Under the pieces are notes generated by a model, which worked only from the letters and a program-made list of their open reading frames with translations, ran no database searches and was not told where the DNA came from. Source: Megamerina dolium (taxonomy: Eukaryota > Arthropoda > Insecta > Diptera > Megamerinidae). Taken from it: a stretch of 64,000 nt of DNA. Shown here one piece after another: positions 25,222-35,890 of the stretch. The position numbers were made by a program, and so were the translations under genes. Location of the stretch: positions 74,496,418-74,560,417 of the forward strand of contig OY978526.1 of NCBI GenBank assembly GCA_963854835.1. The letters run 5' to 3'. Numbering within the stretch: the first letter of the stretch is position 1; every line of letters starts with the position of its first letter.

Positions 25222-26319
25222 ATGGCTTCCCGTAAAGAAATATCAATTGATTTGCGAAACTTAGTAGTAAAGTATAGAAATGAAAACAAATCGTAAGGTG
25301 AAATATCAAGCTTATTAAATTTAACAAAATCAACAGTTCAAACAATATTCAATAACTACAAAAAAACGAATAGTCTTGAAAATAAACCGCGTAGTGGTCG
25401 CCCAAAGAAGCTGAGTCGCAGAGATGTATCGTTCATTTTGAAAGAAGTGGATCAAAATCAGAAAGTGGCAGGCACTAAGTTGGCCGCAGAGCTAGCAACT
25501 AGGTCAAATACAAATGTGCATCCACGAACAGTTCAAAGAGCCTTGAATAATAATGGGTTTCACAGCAGAACTCCGCGTAGGAAACCGTATATAAGTGAAA
25601 AATATCGCAAACTTCGTTTGGAATTCGCGCAAAAGCATTTAGACAAGGGAATTGATTTCTGGAAACGAGTATTATTTACAGATGAGTCAAAATACAATTT
25701 ATTTGGAAGTGACGGTAGAGCCAAAATTTGGAGAAAACCAAATACCGCAATGAACCCGAAACAATTAGTTCCTACGGTGAAGCATGGCGATGGGAGTGTA
25801 ATGGTTTGGGGCGCTGTGGCTGCATCTGGAGTTGGAAATTTGGTATTTGTGGAGGGTAACATGGATCGCTTTCAATATAAATCTATTTTGAAACAAAACT
25901 TAAAAGCATCGGTTGATAAACTATGCCTTGGTGAGAGTTGGATCTTCCAACAGGATAGCGATCTAAAACATACCGCCCACATCGTGAGGGACTTTCTGCT
26001 TTACTACGCTCCACGACAACTGTATTCACCTCCTCAAAGCCCAGACTTAAATATTATTGAACACGTTTGGGAGCTTTTGGAGCGGAAGATACGGAAACAT
26101 CACATTACTAGTGCCCTAGTACTAAAAGAGAAGCTGCAACAGGAATGGCAACAAATAACGGCCCTTGAAATCGAAAATTTAGTCGTTTCAATGCCCCGAC
26201 GTTTGCAAGCAGTTATAGATGCTCAATCAAATATTAAACGACGACTTATTTTAACTTTTAGTGCCTTATCAAAGTATTTCCTTTTGATTTTCAAATCGTA
26301 CGTAGACTTTTGTCATTGA
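25222..26319 (+). pseudogene. Tc1-like DD34E transposase, one premature stop
   Basis: Reads from ATG at 25222 (MASRKEISIDLRNLVVKY) through a helix-turn-helix region and GRPKKLSRRD, with a single TAA at 25294-25296 (codon 25). The rest is open for a total of 365 codons. The triad is complete: D in LFTDESKYN, D in FQQDSDLKHTAH and E in NIIEHVWE, spacing 34. The last ~25 residues run into the right inverted repeat (ending SYVDFCH), so the original stop may have been lost. An internal restart downstream of the stop could make a protein lacking part of the DNA-binding domain. Confidence 0.9.
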
Positions 26320-26496
26320 ATTTTTTTCATTTTATGTTAATAACTTGTTAAGTTTTTAATGAAATAAGATAATTTTTGCTATGTAATAATAAAAACATAT
26401 TTAAAACAAAATTGCATCATTACTTCTTTTCATTATGCTTTTGGACATGTCAGATAGCAGAAATGGTCGCCGTACGTAGACTTTTGTCGCTCACTG
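26289..26496. repeat. Right terminal inverted repeat of second Tc1-like element
   Basis: Contains 'cgtacgtagacttttgtc' twice (near 26297 and 26470). About 50 bases longer than the left arm between the two sites. Confidence 0.88.
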
Positions 26497-26867
26497 TATA
26501 TAATTTCTACATACATACATAAATAAGTTATAAGTCTATATATATAAACTGGCAATACAACTTCTTCACATATGATCGCCGAATGATGCTAACTGCTAAT
26601 TTGTATCACACAATGTATTTATTCACTGATTTCATACGTAATGTAATATTGTAGGTATATTAAATTAAAAAGCACAAACAAAAAACCAAAACATAAAATA
26701 AAAAACACCCAAACCAGAAATAACTTTTTTTTTTGTTTGTTGTATTTCATTTAATAAATCTACAATTCAATATAGCAACATTTATACTTGATAGTACCTA
26801 TGTGCCTAGTAAATGCAGTTATCAATAACTATGCACATTCACAGCTATATACAAATGTATATAAGAA

Positions 26868-27149
26868 AATAAAAAATAAATATGTGGCACTTAAAGCCCC
26901 AAAGGGCTCATTGGCCGAGCTTCTCTTCCATTACTGTTGTGCGTCTTAAATTTTGGACAGTATTAGAATGGACCTACTTATTTTAGCCGGTTCCGAACGG
27001 CAGAACACTTGTGACATCACTTTTTCTGAGCTTTGTCACAGAGTTCTTTTTAGAAGCTTTTTCATGGCAAGTTGTTACTGTCAGAAGAATTCCCAATTGC
27101 TTGCCGACAGATCAGAAGGCGAACACACTAACTACTGAGCTACGGCACC
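26868..27149 (-). mobile_element. tRNA-derived SINE, copy 2 (internal deletion)
   Basis: Antisense copy flanked by the exact 13-bp duplication ATGTATATAAGAA (26855-26867 and 27150-27162). The body jumps from 'cttgccgacag' directly to 'atcagaaggcgaacacac', losing about 80-90 bases that include the B box. Confidence 0.9.
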
Positions 27150-27369
27150 ATGTATATAAGAACTGGATCAAAAAATATTTTCGAATTAATTTCATGACCA
27201 TAAAATCGAAATTTTTTATTTTCCAAACTCCTAGAATGAATTATAGAAATTGAAGTTATGCAAAAAGAACACAAACATCTTCCAAATCCAGTCTCAAAGA
27301 ACTTAGAAGATGAACCCGGTTCAACCAAAGACATCATTCGGTAGTACTTATTTTCAAAATTGTCTATAA

Positions 27370-28680
27370 AAATAACTCGGCAGCTTTACTGAGAACGATA
27401 AAATATGTTAAATACGCGTGAGGAAAATGATATGGAGGGAAAACTAATAAAGTCAATAAAATTGTACATTTTGTAAGGTAGCTCCCTTAAGTTCGGAAGA
27501 AATAATAAGAGAGCAAAATTAATAGTGGTCTTAGTTTTTATCCCTCTAGGTGCGACTACTAGGGGTACAGGGAGGTAATAAAAACAACCCAAACTTTGTA
27601 GGAGAGCTTCTTAAGGAGTCGAAATATAGGGTATATGGGGAGAAAAAATTAATAGAGTTCGGTTATATTTTTTATATGTCCAGGATCGATTATTGGGATT
27701 GAATTTAATAAAAACGAATTTAATAAAATAAAAATATTATAGCGGCGAACCTCTAAGAGATGGGTATAGGAAGTATGTATGTTTCAAGAAGGTAATTGAG
27801 GAAAAATTAAAGAGGGTTCGGATATAATTTTTATTAGTCTAGAAAAGCTATATTCATAAAAATTAAAATTTTCTAGGAAAGCTCCCAGAAGTGGCAAGAA
27901 TAGGGGGTAAGTATGATTTTTAAAATTATAGGGAAAACAATTAATGTAGTCGGTTATATTGTATATTTTATCGGTCTAACGTCGACTCTTGGGGGTAACA
28001 TTTATTACAATGCAAATTTTGAAGGGGTGATCACATAAGAAATGGAGGTAGACGGTAAATATGTTCAGAGGAATTGTTGAGGAAGAAAAACTCACTGGGG
28101 TTATGGGTTTATTTCTTTCCATGCAAACACCAATAGCATTGCGAGCAAATAAAAAAACCCCAAATCATATATGAGAGTCCCCTTAAGGAGTCCTAATAGG
28201 GGCACGTATGATATGGGGAAATATTAGGTAGAATTAACGGGGTTTACCAGTCAAGGGACGACTCTTGCGAGCTGTGGGAATGAATTTTATTGAAATACTA
28301 ATTTTGTCTGGTAAACCCTTTAAGTAGTGGAGATAGGGTGCAAGTATGTTCTTGCAAAATATTGAGCAGATAAAATTAATGAGTATAAGTCAGACATTCT
28401 TATCCTCCAGGTGCGACTGTTAACAGCGGTGGTTGTGAATTTTATAAAAGCTCAAATTTTGTAGGTGTAGACCTCTAAGAGATGAGGATAAGAAGTGTGT
28501 TCGTTTCAAAAAAGTATTAGGTAGAAAAAAATAATGGGAGTTGTTTATAAATTTTATCCACCCAGGTCCGGCTCTTGGAAGCTGCAGTAGTGAATATTTC
28601 TCAAATTTTTGTAAATTTTGCACTCGATGAGACGCCATTTCAATATTTTGAAGCATTGAAAATATGCTGAGCGAAGCTTA
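27370..28680 (+). repeat. Second array of the ~170-bp tandem-repeat family
   Basis: Repeated words 'ggagaaaaaattaatagagt', 'tcggttatatt', 'ggtgcgact', 'gcgactcttgggggt', 'cctctaagagatgggtatag' and 'ggtaagtatg' recur at roughly 150-175-base intervals. More degenerate than the 22-kb array. No coding sequence. Confidence 0.65.
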
Positions 28681-30376
28681 GTAGGTTTGTAATAAAGCTG
28701 ATTAATGTTGATTCAGCAACATTTTTGGATGTTGATTTAAATCTAATTGGCCTTATGGGTATTTTCTTTCGACACAGTTCTTATTGTAATGACGACAACC
28801 ACTTTACCACATATTTGTACTGGATGACCTTGCAATTGAAAGGCATTAACTATTCAACCACTGTTCTTGTTATTGCTATTGGTTTTATCTTTGTGTAATA
28901 TTTTCATTATATAGCGGTAGTGTTTATTCAGAGTACACTACATAAAGTTACGCGTAGTATATTGACCATTACAAATTGTTTAATTTTTTATATATTTTTT
29001 ACGCTATATTCGATAAGAGATGAAAGATTTTTATATAAACGTATACTTATATTAAATTAAATCCATATTAAATTGTACATAGGCCTATAGTGACCTTCTC
29101 AAAATTATTTTATTCGATTATATGTATATGAGAGTAAATAGGCACAGGCATTACAATTAATTAATAGTCCTTTTCTTTTATATGTTTTTTGATTTATGTT
29201 CATTAACTTCAAAACCTACTTATGTACTCCAATTTTATACTTAGGTATGAGATAGGTATACAATCGATTCCACTTATTCGAAACACTCTAAATAAAATTG
29301 GCTGGCTCGAATAGTTATGCAAAACATTAATGCCTAATTATTCAGAATCTACTGTAGTTGTTAATAAAAGTATATAGTATATATTGAAAATATGTTGTGA
29401 ATATATTTAGCATCAATTACAGAAATTATATTTTGTTGCTTTGATAGTTTGTTTTATTTCTTTGTGTGGTTTTTTGGTTTTTTCGGCTATAAAATAATTT
29501 GACATACAAAGAACATGAAACGAAACCAATTCTCATAATGTGAGTAATCATAAAAAATTTATTTACATCTTGTATAGTTAAACTTTTATACAAAAAGTTT
29601 GTGAAATTATTTAAGAAAACAAAAAAGAAAAAACCAAAATTGTCATGACTTGATTACTATTATTCAACTTATTCAACCACTTACTTAGAATTCGATCAGC
29701 TTAATATAATTATTAATAATTCATTCCGAAATAGAACAAAAACCGGACATATGTACCATACATATATAATTTTGGCCATCATTCTGTGCTATGATAAGTA
29801 TATCTATATTTTTGCTGTGAATATATAACAAGGTTTTCGATAAGTAGCTTAATTAGTAGGTGGATAGCACTTCCATTTGATGTATTTTCTTGAAGTTAAC
29901 GTTTGATTGATTGACTATTATTTTCTAATACTACAGTACCGCATCAATGATTTGAGCTAACAAGATTTTCATAATTTTCCATCAATGTTAAAAGTTCTAA
30001 GTGCTATACCTATTTTCTAAAAATTTGTCATTTCTAATTAATGTAACATGACAATCATCCTGTTGAGGTCTGATGATCGCGCTGGCTGTTTCAAAGTCAT
30101 AGCTTTATTCCTTTACAACCAACATAAAAGGATAAGCTCGTAATATTGGATCTTTTATTTTGTGAATTTCAGATGATTTTCCTTTTACTATAGATAGTAG
30201 TTGAATGTAATAATAAGATTTCCTTACATCTCTGCTGATATAAAGAGTTATGTATTATTATTGAGCATCATCATCTGGCTCGGCTTAAACATATTCGCCT
30301 ATCTGTTACCTAACTGTTCCACACTGTCACTTAGAGAATGTTAAGACATGTATATCGTTGAAATTTGACTCAAGTG
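28681..30376. other. AT-rich stretch without recognised features
   Basis: No open frame of note, no repeat family I recognise. Contains short microsatellite-like runs only. Confidence 0.6.
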
Positions 30377-31216
30377 TGGGTGTGTGAATTAGTAGCCAAC
30401 CTTTTGTAGTGCTCAAAAATCATTGATTTTTAAGAATTCTCTAAAATACATCTCATTCAAAGTATTGTCCGTCAGAAACTGTGATATATCCCCATTTTTC
30501 TGACAATTTATGGATTCCATTCCAAAAGAACTAAAAACAAGATCGAGCCAATTTTAGATTCCGGTGCCTGAAGTTAAGCGATTTCCATTAAGTGCGTTCT
30601 GCATGGACCGGAGCAAGTGGTAATCTGAAGGCGCCAGGTCTGGGCTATAATGCTGGTGGGGTAAAACTTCCCATTCGCTATTAGCAAGAAAGTTTTTGAC
30701 CAGAATAACAATGTGTGGCCGTGCGTTGTCATCGTGAAAAATTACCGACTCGTGTCTGGTCGTATATTCCGGCCGTTTTTCGATCATTTCTCCCTTCAAC
30801 CGCATCTATGGTAATGGTAATGGGTCGAGTAACGTCCTCAAATCCTCATCTTCAAACTTTTTCGGCTGTCCAGAGCGTTATTTGTCTTTAATATTAAAAT
30901 CACTGTTTTTCAAGCACACAAACCACTTCTTACACTGTTTGTTGGACAGAGAATTGTTGCCATACAATTCCACAAGCAAACAATGACTTTCAGCGGCACT
31001 TTTATTTGCAAAAAAGTAACTTAACAAAATTTCCCGCCAATTCTTAAAATTTTCCATCTTGAAAAATAAAATATGTTGCGCACAACGAAATTGAAAACTT
31101 TTAACTGATTTTGACAGCAAGTGAATAAACATGACATTTCCGAAAATGATGTACGACATCGCCCTTACGCGTGGCGCCATGTAACGTAAAAGGCCGATTA
31201 CTAATTCACACACCCA
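30377..31216 (-). mobile_element. Internally deleted mariner (DD34D type)
   Basis: About 840 bp bounded by the imperfect inverted repeats TGGGTGTGTGAATTAGTAG (left) and, in reverse complement, TTGGGTGTGTGAATTAGTAA (right). Encodes both ends of a mariner transposase with the middle missing. Confidence 0.88.
30554..31057 (-). pseudogene. Mariner transposase remnant
   Basis: N-terminal part from 31057: MENFKNWREILLSYFF, KSAAESHCLLVELYG, KKWFVCLKNSDFNIKDK, an in-frame TAA, then RSGQPKKFEDEDLR. An internal deletion follows, and then the C-terminal catalytic part: VIFHDDNARPH (second Asp) and HYSPDLAPSDYHLL (third Asp). The first catalytic Asp region is deleted, so it cannot be active. Confidence 0.9.
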
Positions 31217-34200
31217 ATACGTACAAATGGTAATCATTTTTACGGGACACTAACTTCCTTGGTAATAAACTTGGTACAAGTGCGCTACTACATATATGAC
31301 ATTGGAGAGGCTTTGTTGTGAACATCGGTTTTCGTTACTTTTCGGACTCTGTTCGATGATTTTTTTCATTGTGATTGCTTGCAAAGGACCAATATCAATC
31401 AATATCGAAACAAAGTTACCGTTCTGCTATTAAGAAGCAACATTATTATTATTGGACACTTCATCTTCAACTGCTACATTTGAAATAGTCTAATTGATGA
31501 GCATGTAGCTCTGGTCCTCTTTGCTTTGTCATCCATTTGTATATTTTTTGAAGGCCGCTATGTTGTTTTTTGGCTCGCGGGTAATTCTAAAGTTTCTGGC
31601 ACCAACGAAAATATGAATTCGATAGATATAAAAAGGACGTAAGAGTAGTATCACAGAACTATCGATTACAAACCTTTAGAAGAATCATAGAGAAGTATAT
31701 ACAAGCACGGGGGAATAAAAATAAAAACTCTTGCCGATCCACAGCAAGTGGCTATGCTATTATGTAAGATGAATATGTAAAATTTGTACAACAAGAGATC
31801 TACATCAGACATTGCTGAAAGTTCTTCGAGTTGTTAACTTGAATTCTTTATAAGTTATACACGCACAACTTCCTTGATTACTTTAAATATGGAATCAAAA
31901 TTTCTTTATTTTGGATTTTTAGCCTTCTTCATGCTTGATGAAATATGATGAAATTTTTTTGAAAATCATCAAGCACCAAATACTTTTTGAATTAAATCTT
32001 TTTTCAAATGTGAAAGTATTGGGGTCCTTCGATGAAAGATTTAATAACTCAGCTCAATTTACTTCACAAAAATATAAATTTCCAAAAAAGTTTTTACAAA
32101 GTGGTCCGGACAGCAGTTCAGGTACTCAAGAACTTGCTTACAATGGGATTAGACGTAGACATTAGTTTCACAGTGTTAGGTAAATGAATATGTCGATGAT
32201 GAAAGGGACACTCTCCTCTAAATATTACAATAGTTGTAAGGCACATTCAATCGATAGGAGTGTGTGGAAAAAATATAAAAATCCAGTGGCTTATGCGTCG
32301 CTTAATACGTACTCCTTTGCATGGCTTAATCAACATACGTTGACATTATTATGCACACCCACAAGCGAATGGTAGTATTTTAAGTTAATCAAAATAAATG
32401 TTCAATATGACGATTATTTCAAAATAAATAATTTCAACAAACAGCTGAGAGCAACAGATAGCAAACCAGACATGTCATGTAGTATCTACATTGAGATGAA
32501 AAAGTGAAGGAAGAAATTACAATAAAATGTTTATGTACTACATACTTACTATGCATGCAGACATACACAATCATACTGCAAGTATAGGAAATAGAATAGG
32601 GGGAAAAAAAATAAAATTTCTAAAGTTTTATTAAATTTGAAAATGAAAAAAGAAATGCTATCATGGATTTAGTTCTTTATTGCACTTGGTAAACTCAATT
32701 TCAATGTTTAAAAAGTACACAAAAAAAAAAACGAAAAGCAGAAATAAACGAATCGAAACAAAAAGAATCAACGAGACAGAAATATACAATGAAGAACTAT
32801 GTATGTACTTGAGTATATCAGCACATACTCATATGTGTGTGTATAGTATAAACATACATATATATGTTACAATATATAAGAAGAAGAAGAAAAAATAATA
32901 CCAGGATATGAGGGAAAATTATTAAAAGTTGCTGTAGTGAAAAAACATGACATAAATTGCACATAAAATAAATGAACAGAACAGCACAAGTGACCCAGAG
33001 ACATACATGTGAAAATAAAAACACTTGCAAAACTCCATACATACACCACCATCATCACCGGCGACATATGCGTAAATCCAATACATACCAATGCCTCATA
33101 GCCATATACAATATTTGCGCTCCCACTTATACATGCAAATATAATTTTGCCCATTGTGTGTGACATCTACAAAACATGCATACATACGTACATACATACA
33201 ATGCAAATGATAAACTGCACATGCCGTAAACTTCGATAGCATTATAATTGGTGGACAAGTTCTCTCCGCATGCCGCAGTCAATAGTCGGGTGTTCACAGT
33301 GTTCAGCTGCTGGCTACTACTGTTTCGCATGCTACTTACTATTGCTTCTGTTGTTATCTCCATGGTCTTGTATCCACGGATATGTATTTGCATATTTTTC
33401 GTGTCAGGGATTCCGTTTCATATGTTCATTCGCTCGTTTGTTTATTTCGTATTCTCGTTCGCTGGTTTTGTACTTTATATAGTAAATTGTAGTTATTGTA
33501 TGAATAGTTATAGTACTTTTGTAAATGACAATTTCGAATACATTACACATTGTTTATGCGCTTTTTGTTTTTGACCCTGCTGTGTATTTTTTAATTCTAC
33601 TATCGTTTTTGTTTATTGTTAGATAGTTCTTCTTTTTCATTTTTTTTTATCATTTTAAATACAAATGTCTGCATATTTGCATACATACATAAGTATGTAT
33701 TTAGATGTTCATAAGTAGGTACTTGTATACAATTGTTACAAGTGAAGATGACAGAAAAAGCAGCAAGAGTTAAAAGAGAATGTCTCCGAATATCTTTGAT
33801 TCATAGAAATTAATATAATGAAATGAGTGAACAAATAGAAAGTTCATACGACATTTAAAAGAGGAATAAGCAAACTCTTCAATTAAAATTTATTTTCTGG
33901 TTCCATCTATGATAATTAATTTAAATATAGTTTAAAATATTTAATTATCACATTTTGTCCGATATAATTTACAATAGTATAACTTAAGTTGGTAAATCAG
34001 TTCTTCAAAATGTTTCTTAAAATTGTAGTTTCTCAAATTCACTCCATTTCCAATCCTCACATGTGCACTGAAAATATTTCTCATGGCACTAATATAAAAT
34101 TAGATGAATTTCTTAAGTGAGCTATAAAATTATTGGTGATTTTCAGTAGTGTAAGATATAGTGACACATTTTCTCTTTTCTCTTAATTTACAGAAAATTT

Positions 34201-34985
34201 CTGGAAAATTGTGATAATCCGTTTACGCTATAACACGCACCCGACTGAAATAAATCTGAACCACCTCTTTAGTTACTGACTTTTGCTGTCTTGTTTTGAC
34301 AAGTGGAGATTTGGCAATTGTGGGCTCCCTTCTCCCTACTCTTCTCTAGTTTCTGAGGCCAAAACCCATTTCGTCACTTTTTACGATTTTTTAACACGCT
34401 GCACCTTCCGTCATTTAATTCAGCACTAATATATTTGACAAAAATGGGTAGAGCCTAAAATCTAGAATGGCAACCTGAGTGCTAAAGATATCCCTTTCGA
34501 GGTAAAAGAGTATCTGCTATACTAATAAAAGCTTAAGTAGTCTCTGCTGAAGCTTGATATCAGAGGACGGTGCTGAATAACATAACCCCATAATAAAAAA
34601 ATCTGCTATCCAACGGACCATAGTAATCACATTATATGAGTTTTGAGTTCCCGAATCCAAATTCGTGGTAACTTTTGATGCAATTATCGTCATCGTTTAG
34701 TAATCTCATTACACCTACTAAAATAGCCCTAAACGTTGTTTTTGTATGGGATCTGACACATTCTATCCCATTGATCCAGACAATTTGACTAATTTGATCA
34801 GTCACACATCCTTTTTTTTTCTTGTGGGGTTCTTCTAGGAGAAGCGTTTCGAAGTGGGATTTATATGATCATCATGAGTGAGTGCTCTATATAAATATTT
34901 TCAATAGTCAAGTGGTAATGGCATCTGTTGTCTGTGATGACGTAAAGTTTTCCTTCTGTGTGGGACTTTGTTTATTGTTTGCGAC
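31217..34985. other. AT-rich stretch without convincing genes
   Basis: Open frames here (for example 33248-33574 plus and 33127-33393 minus) overlap on opposite strands, have no domain, and look like chance. Short CA and AAG tracts occur near 32.8-33.2 kb. The part from about 34.27 kb may hold more of the LINE relic described next. Confidence 0.5.
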
Positions 34986-34988
34986 ACA

Positions 34989-35340
34989 TTAATAAGTGTG
35001 CTCTTTGGCGGTTCGATCACACTGAAAGCTGATTTGGAGACAGCCCTGCCACTTTATGGATGTCGAGATGCTGTAATGTGGTGCTACTAAAAACAATTTT
35101 TGTGCTACGGTGTAGTCGCACAGTCTCATTTCGTTATCGTGTGTATTAAGCGAAGGCAAATTTTTTCCCCTATCCCACCCTGGCATTAAAGTCTCCAAGC
35201 ACAATTTTGGTATTGTGACGGATGCAACGATTATTAGACTCATCGAGACGATGAATGCAGTTCTCCTTGATCATATCATCCTTCTCATCCATCGGAGCAT
35301 ATACGTAAACGATTTCGTATAAGCACTTTTTTTTGTTTAA
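34989..35340 (-). pseudogene. LINE endonuclease domain relic (RTE-like)
   Basis: Minus-strand reading from about 35310: IVYVYAPMDEKDDMIKEN, then RHNTKIVLGDFNARVG, a stop codon, and LPSLNTHDNEMRLCDYTVAQ. VYAP...EKD and LGDFNA are hallmarks of the apurinic-type endonuclease of non-LTR elements, here like the RTE group. It is the N-terminal half of the polyprotein whose C-terminal type is seen at 6.0-6.7 kb. Broken by at least one stop. Confidence 0.78.
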
Positions 35341-35374
35341 GAGGGGCCATCAACAAAACGGGTAGTCCATTGCC

Positions 35375-35890
35375 GAGGCATATTATCATTTTCCATTAAG
35401 GGAGGATTTTCATGTATCAGGCCTCAAGCCCAACCACACAACCTCAAAACAAGGAAGTTTTCTCCATTCATTTCTGCCAAAGCCCACATGGTATTTGAAC
35501 GATATCGTTCTGGGGTACGAAATGCTTTGTACAGAAACGCTTTCTTTGTTCCCGTACAAAGCATTTCCGTATTCTGATGGATGAATGAGTGCTTGGTCGA
35601 GTGCTTCCGGGAAGTAGACCGGTCCATTCTTGGGAAACCCATCCATACTTAGGAAGCCCGTCCATCCTTGGGAAGCCGTCTATTCTTAGGAAGCCGTCTA
35701 TCCGTGAAAAGCCCATTCTTGGGAAGATGCATTTTCGGGGGTTGTCTCGGCATATTATCATTTTTCATTGGGGGACGGTTTTCATGTATCAGGTCTCAAG
35801 CCCAATGCATAACCTTAAACGTGAAAGTTTTCTCCATTAATTTCTGTTAATGCCAGCATGGTATTAGGACGATATTTCTTGGGGGTCATC
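35375..35890. repeat. Direct duplication with a hairpin and ~20-bp minirepeats between
   Basis: A ~140-bp segment ('catattatcattttccatta' through 'gatatcgttctgggg') recurs 372 bases downstream (35747-35890). Between the copies lies an inverted repeat (35516-35532 with 35554-35571, TACGAAATGCTTTGTAC) and a run of about five 'cttgggaagccgtctatcc'-like units (35625-35730). Confidence 0.85.

Larger units (their letters stand above)
24916..26496 (+). mobile_element. Second Tc1-like transposon, full length, one stop
   Basis: 1581 bp from CAGTGAGAGACAAAAG to CTTTTGTCGCTCACTG, flanked by TA on both sides. Terminal inverted repeats of about 155 (left) and 210 (right) bases carry the transposase-site word GACAAAAGTCTACRTACGGCG-like at outer and inner positions. 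A different family from the 3.75-kb element: sequence, orientation and intron status all differ. Intergenic or in the putative Gfat 5' intron. Confidence 0.94.

Noticed and set aside
33127..33574. Overlapping plus and minus open frames of about 90-108 residues with membrane-like stretches
   Set aside because: No domain, no splice or promoter context, and hydrophobicity is expected from T-rich codons.
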